DNA from: Desulfobulbus sp.
GTDB taxonomy: Bacteria > Desulfobacterota > Desulfobulbia > Desulfobulbales > Desulfobulbaceae
Direction: 5' to 3'
Assembly: GCA_030600525.1 (NCBI GenBank)
Contig: JAUVLX010000006.1
Location: forward strand, 1-28,384
Length of the DNA stretch: 28,384 bases
Of this stretch, positions 23,014-28,384 are shown in pieces. A model generated the notes under the pieces. It saw only the letters and a program-made list of their open reading frames with translations. It searched no databases and had not been told where the DNA came from. A program made the translations under genes and the position numbers. How positions within the stretch are numbered: the first letter of the stretch is position 1; each line of letters begins with the position of its first letter.

Positions 23014-24036
23014 ATGAACGATACCTTTTTAAAAGCATGCCGCGGCGAGAAGACCGACTACACTCCTGTATGGTTTATGCGTCAGGCGGGCCGTTACCTT
23101 CCCGAATATAGGGCAGTCAGAGGCAAGACCACCTTCCTGGAGCTCTGCAAGAACCCGGAGCTCTGTACAGAGGTAACCCTGCAGCCAATTAACCTGTTCG
23201 GATTTGATGCTGCAATCTTATTTTCTGATATCCTCATTCCCATGGAGGCGATGAACCTCAAACTTGAATTCCACGAAGGCCGAGGACCGGTTTTCCCTGA
23301 CCCTGTCAGGACCCAAAAGGCAGTTGACGAACTGATCGTTCCCGACCCGGATGCAACCATGCCTTTTGTAATGGAGACGATCAAGCTGCTACTCAAGGAA
23401 CTCAAGGTCCCGCTCATCGGTTTTTCCGGTGCCCCCTTTACCCTTGCCACGTATCTGCTTGAAGGCGGCTCATCCAAGTTTTTTTACGAAACCAAAAGGA
23501 TGATGTTTGAAAACCCGGTTCTCTACCATGAGCTACTGCAAAAAATAACCGACTGCACAAGCCTTTACCTCCAGGCACAGGCACGGGCAGGAGCACAGGC
23601 CCTCCAGATTTTCGACTCCTGGGCAGGGATTCTTGCTCCTGGTGATTATGCCAGGTTTGCCCTTCCCTATGTCCAGTCAATCATCAAGGATCTGCGCCAG
23701 GTAACTGACGTGCCGATTATTTATTTTGCCAACAACGGCTCTACCCTCATCCCCAACACGGTTACTGCCGGTGCTGACGTACTCGGCCTGGATTGGCGGA
23801 TCAACATTAAAGACGGTATTGACAAGGTCGGCAACCACGCCGTCCAGGGGAACCTTGACCCCATGGCACTCTTTCTTCCCAAAGATACGCTTGAAAAACG
23901 GGTCAAACAACTCCTTGATGATGCTTCCGAAGCCAAAGGACATATTTTTAATCTGGGCCATGGCATATTGCCTCAAACCTCACCGGATAAAGCACGGATA
24001 GTTGTAGACGCTGTCCATCGCTTCAGCGGTAAATGA
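23014..24036 (+). CDS. hemE: Uroporphyrinogen decarboxylase
   Basis: 340 aa, standard HemE length. It decarboxylates uroporphyrinogen III to coproporphyrinogen III in the cytoplasm. Signature N-terminus PVWFMRQAGRYLPEYR carries the active-site arginines, FSDIL the catalytic aspartate, and GFSGAPFTLATYLLEGG, FDSWAG and the conserved histidine in LGHGILPQTSP complete the pocket. It is therefore a true HemE, not one of the methyltransferase-like UroD homologues. AGAGGA ribosome-binding site before ATG. The 213-bp gap from ahbD has weak structure. The next gene starts 21 bp after the stop. Confidence 0.95.
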   Translation: MNDTFLKACRGEKTDYTPVWFMRQAGRYLPEYRAVRGKTTFLELCKNPELCTEVTLQPINLFGFDAAILFSDILIPMEAMNLKLEFHEGRGPVFPDPVRTQKAVDELIVPDPDATMPFVMETIKLLLKELKVPLIGFSGAPFTLATYLLEGGSSKFFYETKRMMFENPVLYHELLQKITDCTSLYLQAQARAGAQALQIFDSWAGILAPGDYARFALPYVQSIIKDLRQVTDVPIIYFANNGSTLIPNTVTAGADVLGLDWRINIKDGIDKVGNHAVQGNLDPMALFLPKDTLEKRVKQLLDDASEAKGHIFNLGHGILPQTSPDKARIVVDAVHRFSGK

Positions 24037-24057
24037 CGAGAGAATAAAGGTTAAACA

Positions 24058-24618
24058 GTGAGAGTCCCAGGCATTGCCGAATGTGCTGCCATGATGACCA
24101 CCTATGACATGCTGGCGAACATACGCCAGCATTCACTGGTGGTGGCCCAACTGGCCGAGCAGCTTGTTACTGCCCTGGCCCAAAATAATCAGGCAGAACC
24201 TTATACCTTCAGAGAGTTGGTCATTGCCGGGGCACTGCTCCACGACATTGCCAAAACACCATGCCTAAAGGAACCCTGTAATCATGCTAAGGTCGGCGCG
24301 CAGATCTGCAGAGAGCACGGCTACCCGGAAGTGGCGACCATTGTTGAAGGACATGTCATCCTCAAGCACCATGAACCAGAGCGTTATGCCCGTGGCGAGT
24401 TCACGGCTGAAGAAATTGTGTATTATGCCGACAAAAGAGTTCGTCACCACCAAGTGGTTAATCTGAATGAACGATTGGAATATATCCTTGACCATTACGG
24501 ACAAAACGACCCGGTTCGACGACAGTTAATACGAGAAAACTTTAGCAGGTGTGTTGAGCTTGAAACATCCCTCTTCCAATGGCTTGATTTTCCACCACAA
24601 GACCTTGGAAAGCTCTGA
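24058..24618 (+). CDS. HD-domain phosphohydrolase
   Basis: 186 aa from GTG at 24058 (AAAGG ribosome-binding site). The N-terminal pattern IPxxxEC...MLxNIxxHS is typical of this family and supports the GTG over the ATG codons 33 bp later. Metal-binding residues visible are H25, H62-D63 (LLHDIAKTPC), H76, H99 and H104-H105, so the HD metal site looks intact. HD proteins cleave phosphoester bonds, often of nucleotides; the substrate is unknown. The gene starts 21 bp after hemE and is probably in the same transcript, although a heme role has no direct support. Confidence 0.85.
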   Translation: MRVPGIAECAAMMTTYDMLANIRQHSLVVAQLAEQLVTALAQNNQAEPYTFRELVIAGALLHDIAKTPCLKEPCNHAKVGAQICREHGYPEVATIVEGHVILKHHEPERYARGEFTAEEIVYYADKRVRHHQVVNLNERLEYILDHYGQNDPVRRQLIRENFSRCVELETSLFQWLDFPPQDLGKL

Positions 24619-24739
24619 CACCATCAAATAAAACACATCACGGCTGTAATTTCTCAGGCAGCCTTTTTTAATGGTATCCGTACTGCCTTGGCAGATTTAA
24701 CGATTCTCATTGACCATACTTTTGAAGGGAGCCAGGATT

Positions 24740-25825
24740 ATGCAGCATCTTAACAAACTGTCCTTTGTATGCGCAGTTGCCTTTCTTTGGTTGTTTCATT
24801 GCCCACCTCCGCTTGCAGCCACTGAATTACAAACAGCCAGCGTCAAACCAAATGTCAGCAATCAGGCGAGTGGCCCTGTTCGCATGACAGATAACTTTTT
24901 CATTATCTATGACCCTTCCACCACCATGGATGTCCCTTACAAAGATACAGGGCTAAGTCGCATAGAGGCGCAAAAACAAATACTACAGCGAAGCAATGCA
25001 TCCTTACCGGAACTCGGTTGGCAGGCAGGGCTCTACCCCCACTGGAAGGGTGGTCTCTGGCTCCATGGTTCCCCCATGGCTTTTAACCCCTACTACCCTC
25101 TTCACAGGTACGAAAACGTACCCTTTGGCGAAGCCATTAATCAATTGCCTACGCTCCCCCAGGCACCACCCATGCTCCAGACAGGGTTGATGAAGCTCGA
25201 ACATATGCTTGGCCTCCCTGGCCGTACAGATGTTTTTATTTTTTCCGACGGTAAAGACTCAACCTATCCCGAATTGGAGCCACCTCCACTTGAGCAGGCA
25301 AAAAAATTAGCAGAAACCTTTGAGGTTTGCTTCACCATCATCAGCAGTGCCACAGATGCAGCAGGTAAGCAGCTGCTTCATGATATCGGTTCAGTCAACA
25401 GTTGTTCCCAGGTCATGGATTTTGACACGGTCTACAACAACCCAGAGCACCTGTTTGGCAAACTGTATATGGATACCGACAACAGCCAGTTTAACAATAT
25501 CCTGTTTGATTTTGATAAGGCAGAGATCAAGCCTCTGTACACTCAACCATTGGATACCCTTGGCCAATTTCTCATTGAGCATCCGCAAACCTATGTCGTC
25601 TTGTCAGGATTTACGGATAACATTGGTAGCGAAGTCTACAATATTGATCTCTCTCAACAAAGGGCACAAAAAGTCCAACAGTATCTGATGCGACAACACC
25701 AGGTGGAGCAAAAACGAATTCTACTTTACTGGTACGGAGATACCAATCCTGCTACCGATAACGAGACCGCCCAAGGGCGTCAGCTCAATCGTCGGGTGAC
25801 CATCAACCTGCGTAACCAGCAATAA
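24740..25825 (+). CDS. Periplasmic or outer-membrane OmpA-domain protein with vWA-like N-terminal domain
   Basis: 361 aa from ATG at 24740 (AGGA ribosome-binding site five bases before), in preference to TTG at 24710. Signal peptide about 1-27 ending PPPLAA. Residues about 50-235 look like a von Willebrand A fold: a first strand NFFIIYDPSTTM with a DxS-type metal motif and a later IFSDGKDSTYPE loop. The C-terminal OmpA domain (about 240-361) starts ILFDFDKAEIKP and contains GFTDNIGSEVYNIDLSQQRAQKVQQYL and RQLNRRVTINL, the peptidoglycan-binding signature. Two cysteines in the vWA part (VCFTI, NSCSQ) could form a disulfide. Expected to tether an envelope protein or scaffold to peptidoglycan. 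I cannot name the specific family. It precedes the RNase gene by 30 bp. Confidence 0.85.
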   Translation: MQHLNKLSFVCAVAFLWLFHCPPPLAATELQTASVKPNVSNQASGPVRMTDNFFIIYDPSTTMDVPYKDTGLSRIEAQKQILQRSNASLPELGWQAGLYPHWKGGLWLHGSPMAFNPYYPLHRYENVPFGEAINQLPTLPQAPPMLQTGLMKLEHMLGLPGRTDVFIFSDGKDSTYPELEPPPLEQAKKLAETFEVCFTIISSATDAAGKQLLHDIGSVNSCSQVMDFDTVYNNPEHLFGKLYMDTDNSQFNNILFDFDKAEIKPLYTQPLDTLGQFLIEHPQTYVVLSGFTDNIGSEVYNIDLSQQRAQKVQQYLMRQHQVEQKRILLYWYGDTNPATDNETAQGRQLNRRVTINLRNQQ

Positions 25826-25855
25826 TCACAGAAAGATTATTACTCAGGAGACATC

Positions 25856-27247
25856 ATGCAACTACAATTTCACGGCGCTGCAAAAAATGTAACCGGCTCC
25901 TGCCATTACCTTGAACACAAAGATACCCGCATCCTCGTTGACTGCGGCCTGTATCAGGGCTGTCGGGAGTTGGAAGAAGAAAATCACAATGACTTCGGTT
26001 TTGACCCTGCCTCCATTGATTTTCTCCTCCTCACCCACGCTCACCTGGATCATTGCGGGCGTATTCCCCTCCTGGTAAAAAAAGGGTTTAGGGGAACCAT
26101 TGTTACCACCGCCGCAACCAGGGAACTTGCCCGTCTGATCATGCTTGATTCGGCCAGAATCCAGGAAGAAGAGGCAAAATACAAAAACTATAAAAATAAC
26201 AAACAAAAAAAATTCAAGGCCCCCTTTCTCCCTCTCTACGACACCTTAGACGCTTTAAACAGCCTTGACTACTTTGTTGATATTGCCTCCTTTTCTGAAC
26301 CCCATAATTTATGCCAGGGGATCCAGGCCACCTTTTATGATGCTGGCCATATTCTCGGTTCTGCTTCTATTCTGGTGGAGCTTGATACTGACGTAGGCCG
26401 CAAAAAGGTCCTTTTTTCAGGGGACCTGGGCTATGACGATCGAGCAATCCTGCCAGACCCTGCGACTCCGCCTCACGCAGACATCGTTGTGATGGAGACC
26501 ACCTACGGGGACAGACTTCATAAACAACTCCAGCCCTCCATAGAAGAACTCTATGATGCCATCAATACAACTATCAAAAAAAACGGCAACGTGCTTATTC
26601 CAAGCTTTGCCCTGGAAAGAAGTCAAGAAATTCTCTACTACCTGAGAGAGGGTGTGGAACAGAACCTGCTTCCACAAGATCTGGAAGTCTTCCTTGATTC
26701 GCCCATGGCTATCTCTGCCACCCATATTTTCAGAAGACATCCAGAATGTTTTGACGAAGAAACCTGGGAGGTGGTTACCTCAGGAAGAGATCCTTTTGAA
26801 TTGCCAGGGCTGCATTTTTCCAGGGAAACAGCAGAATCCATGACATTGAAGCAAATGCGGGGAGTGGTGATCATCGCCGGATCCGGGATGTGTACTGCTG
26901 GCCGGATACGTCATCACCTGCGCCACAATTTATGGCGCAAGGAAGCAGCGATCATTTTTGTCGGTTATGCTGGGGAGGGCACCCCTGCCCGTCGAATCAT
27001 TGATGGCGCAGAGTCAATACGCATCTTCAGAGAAGAAATTGATGTGCATGCTGATATTTATACCATCGGTGGATTCTCTGCCCATGCCGACCAGAAGGAA
27101 CTCTTGAGCTGGCATCGCAAAACCGGCAACCCGGAGCGCACCTTCCTCGTCCATGGCGAAGAAAAGGCCATGGTCACTTTTTCTGGCTTGCTCACCGATA
27201 CCAAGGTGATCATCCCTGAAATTCATGAACAATTCACACTGTTTTAG
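25856..27247 (+). CDS. Beta-CASP metallo-beta-lactamase RNase (RNA-processing exonuclease family)
   Basis: 463 aa. Enzymes of this family (CPSF73/RNase J related) cleave RNA with two zinc ions. The MBL motif HAHLDH is H61-A-H63-L-D65-H66; the second-domain motifs GDLGYDDRAILPDP and METTYGDRLH follow, and the beta-CASP part (about 210-390) has EVFLDSPMA and GSGMCTAGRIRHHL. The C-terminal GGFSAHADQKEL and FLVHGEEKAM complete the metal site. Ribosome-binding site AGGAGA. The N-terminus CHYLEHKDTRILVDCGLYQG is typical. The RNA substrate is unknown. A 197-bp near-palindrome starts directly at the stop. Confidence 0.93.
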   Translation: MQLQFHGAAKNVTGSCHYLEHKDTRILVDCGLYQGCRELEEENHNDFGFDPASIDFLLLTHAHLDHCGRIPLLVKKGFRGTIVTTAATRELARLIMLDSARIQEEEAKYKNYKNNKQKKFKAPFLPLYDTLDALNSLDYFVDIASFSEPHNLCQGIQATFYDAGHILGSASILVELDTDVGRKKVLFSGDLGYDDRAILPDPATPPHADIVVMETTYGDRLHKQLQPSIEELYDAINTTIKKNGNVLIPSFALERSQEILYYLREGVEQNLLPQDLEVFLDSPMAISATHIFRRHPECFDEETWEVVTSGRDPFELPGLHFSRETAESMTLKQMRGVVIIAGSGMCTAGRIRHHLRHNLWRKEAAIIFVGYAGEGTPARRIIDGAESIRIFREEIDVHADIYTIGGFSAHADQKELLSWHRKTGNPERTFLVHGEEKAMVTFSGLLTDTKVIIPEIHEQFTLF

Positions 27248-27444
27248 ATTGCTTCAAGGAGCTGTCCGCAAATAAGTTGTACAAAATCGCGCTCATGTTT
27301 AGGTTAGATTTGGATGATCTAATTGAACAAAGCCGCAGGCGTAGTTGTGCTACGCTGAGGACTTTGTGATTGAAGATCAGCCAAAGATGACCTGAACATG
27401 CGATGCGAGATGTTCAATTTATTTCAGGACAACTCCTAAGCAAT
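27248..27444. repeat. 197-bp near-palindrome, one-base after the RNase stop
   Basis: Two arms of about 95 bp, roughly three quarters identical after reverse-complementing, centred on GCGTAG-TTGTG-CTACGC (27339-27355). Outer matching blocks are ATTGCTT/AAGCAAT, GGAGCTGTCC/GGACAACTCC, CATGTTTAGGT/ACCTGAACATG, GATCT/AGATC and ACAAAG/CTTTGT. It would fold into one very long hairpin as RNA. No clear target duplication was found. It could be a palindromic repeat element or miniature transposon remnant, or act as a strong 3-prime end. Confidence 0.75.
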
Positions 27445-27486
27445 ATCCCCTGTCCCCTGCCGACTGAAATCGAGCTGACAAAAAAA

Positions 27487-27514
27487 TAGCCGGTAAACAT
27501 GCGGTTTACCGGCT
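27487..27514 (-). terminator. Terminator of the Trp-hendecad protein gene
   Basis: TAGCCGGTAAAC - ATGC - GTTTACCGGCTA: perfect 12-bp stem, 4-base loop, 18 bp after the stop codon. On the minus strand seven T follow (27486-27480). Confidence 0.9.
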
Positions 27515-27531
27515 AAAACACGTATTTCTTT

Positions 27532-28131
27532 CTACTGTGCGGGAACGGTTGCCTCATCAACAGCAGCCTTCCCTTTTTCCATAGCCGTTGCCGCAGCGTC
27601 CTGTGTTGCTTCCCCGGCTCCTGCGGCAGCATCTTTTGTTTTTTCTACAGCCTCACCAGCTGCTTCCTTTGAGCTGTCCACGGCTTCGCTGCCCACATCC
27701 TTGCTCTTTCCCCACAGTTCGGCAGATTCCTCTTTAGTCTTCTGCCAAGCTTCAGCAGATTCGTCCTTGGTTTTATCCCAGGCCTCACCACTGGCTTCTT
27801 TTGTTTTACCCCAGAGTTCGACAGATTCTGCTTTGGTTTTGTCCCAAGTTTCAGCACTTACATCCTTGGTCTTTTCCCAGGTTTCAGCACTCACATCCTT
27901 GGTTTTGTCCCAACCCTCAGCGCTCACCTCCTTAGTCTTTTCCCACCCCTTTTCTGCCGAATCACTGGTTGCCTCAGCAACGGCACCAGCCGCTTCCTTT
28001 ATCTCCTGCCCAGCTTCTGTCCATTTACCGGACTCTGGTTGCGGCTCGTTTGCACCGGCCACTCCTGCTCCGGCAATCAGTCCGGCGGCAACTACAGTTA
28101 ACAACACACGACGACTAAATAGATTATGCAT
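27532..28131 (-). CDS. Exported LEA-like protein with eight Trp at exact 11-residue spacing
   Basis: 199 aa. Signal peptide about 1-27 with the twin-arginine-like SRRVLL and an AGA|NE cleavage site, so the protein is periplasmic. The middle (residues about 58-145) is an 11-residue repeat of the form SAExWxKTKxx; Trp falls at 63, 74, 85, 96, 107, 118, 129 and 140, exactly every 11. Weaker repeats continue to about 185 (EAVEKTKDAAA). Such hendecads form long helices, either right-handed coiled coils or amphipathic helices as in LEA and apolipoprotein-like proteins. The first 30 residues after the signal and the last 20 are Ala/Glu rich. Possible roles: desiccation or membrane protection, or an envelope spacer; none is proven. 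Ribosome-binding site GGAG, terminator at 27487-27514. Confidence 0.85.
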   Translation of the reverse strand: MHNLFSRRVLLTVVAAGLIAGAGVAGANEPQPESGKWTEAGQEIKEAAGAVAEATSDSAEKGWEKTKEVSAEGWDKTKDVSAETWEKTKDVSAETWDKTKAESVELWGKTKEASGEAWDKTKDESAEAWQKTKEESAELWGKSKDVGSEAVDSSKEAAGEAVEKTKDAAAGAGEATQDAAATAMEKGKAAVDEATVPAQ

Positions 28132-28186
28132 AATTTCTCCTTCATGTTATTTATGAGCTATATAATCCTTAATATTCCTATTGTCG

Positions 28187-28334
28187 CGTCAACGATGAAA
28201 TGTCGAAATATTGCGCTGGTTTTTTTTGGTCCTTGATTTCTTTAACTGGTTGTCCATAGTGGGCTATATACGACCAGTTAAAGAAATCAAGGTGCGAGAA
28301 AAAACAAGCAAGATACGTCAGAGCAGCGTTGACG
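28187..28334. repeat. 148-bp imperfect palindrome with perfect 20-bp inner stem
   Basis: Inner arms CCTTGATTTCTTTAACTGGT (28231-28250) and its exact complement (28273-28292) surround a 22-base apex that itself contains ATAG-TGGG-CTAT. The similarity goes on outward: TTGC, GTTTTTT/AAAAAAC, and CGTCAACG (28187-28194) against CGTTGACG (28327-28334). No T-tract in the right place for a terminator on either strand. It lies 56 bp upstream of the Trp-hendecad gene start. Likely a palindromic repeat element; no coding sequence lies in the right-hand 250 bp of the window. Confidence 0.7.
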
Positions 28335-28384
28335 AGACACTCTGTATAACTAGGCACTTTTCCATTAAAAGCAAGGGTATACTG

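Noticed and set aside
27700..27960. CRISPR-like array because of regular 33-bp DNA repeats
   Set aside because: The 33-bp period is coding: it matches an 11-residue protein repeat in an open frame with signal peptide, and there are no spacers.
28220..28292. Reading the 20-bp perfect stem as an intrinsic terminator
   Set aside because: The T-run lies before the stem on the plus strand and reads as A-run after the stem on the minus strand, which is the wrong order for termination.

Overview
The window (28,384 bp) reads as a bacterial chromosome segment from an anaerobic Desulfobacterota lineage, most likely Desulfobulbales-like. The assignment rests on content: a complex I operon without its NADH-input subunits nuoE, nuoF and nuoG in the expected positions and with Mrp-type antiporter subunits; a membrane-anchored cytochrome c with about 12 hemes; and an AhbD-type radical SAM heme synthase typical of sulfate-reducer heme synthesis. 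This is inferred from gene families, not from a 16S rRNA or a database search. No tRNA, rRNA, CRISPR array or complete transposase was seen.

Layout. (1) 1-7703, minus strand: one tightly packed operon nuoA-B-C-D-H-I-J-K, an MrpD/NuoM-like subunit, a 93-aa two-helix protein, and a second MrpD-like subunit cut by the window edge. Several junctions are 1-4 bp overlaps. A near-consensus sigma70 promoter followed by a perfect palindrome lies ahead of nuoA, and a LysR regulator is divergent (7951-8928). (2) 9101-14326, minus: a PLP aminotransferase, the multiheme cytochrome c, glutamine-dependent NAD+ synthetase and a cold-shock protein, several with their own terminator-like hairpins. (3) 14519-18040, minus: MltG-like lytic transglycosylase and Lon protease. 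(4) 18526-21530: a left-handed beta-helix acyltransferase (+), a small membrane protein (-) overlapping both neighbours, an unrecognised 360-aa protein (+) and a UspA protein (-). (5) 21745-27247, plus: ahbD-like radical SAM enzyme, hemE, an HD-domain protein, a vWA-like/OmpA envelope protein and a beta-CASP metallo-beta-lactamase RNase. (6) 27532-28131, minus: an exported protein with exact 11-residue repeats.

Genes working together. The Nuo/Mrp-like complex would take electrons from a donor other than NADH through NuoBCDI and pump ions. The cytochrome and the heme genes fit a heme-rich respiratory lifestyle. The pairing of hemE with ahbD suggests a possible hybrid heme route. Lon, Csp and UspA are stress and quality-control genes.

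The most distinctive non-coding structures are: a 216-bp element with perfect 18-bp terminal inverted repeats and 8-bp direct repeats inserted next to uspA, apparently separating that gene from its terminator (20810-21041); a 197-bp near-palindrome directly after the RNase stop codon (27248-27444); and a 148-bp imperfect palindrome with a perfect 20-bp inner stem (28187-28334). I did not find a clear new multi-gene system. The best leads are the small mobile or palindromic elements, the Trp-hendecad protein, the antiporter module with a replaced key lysine, and the ahbD-hemE pairing.
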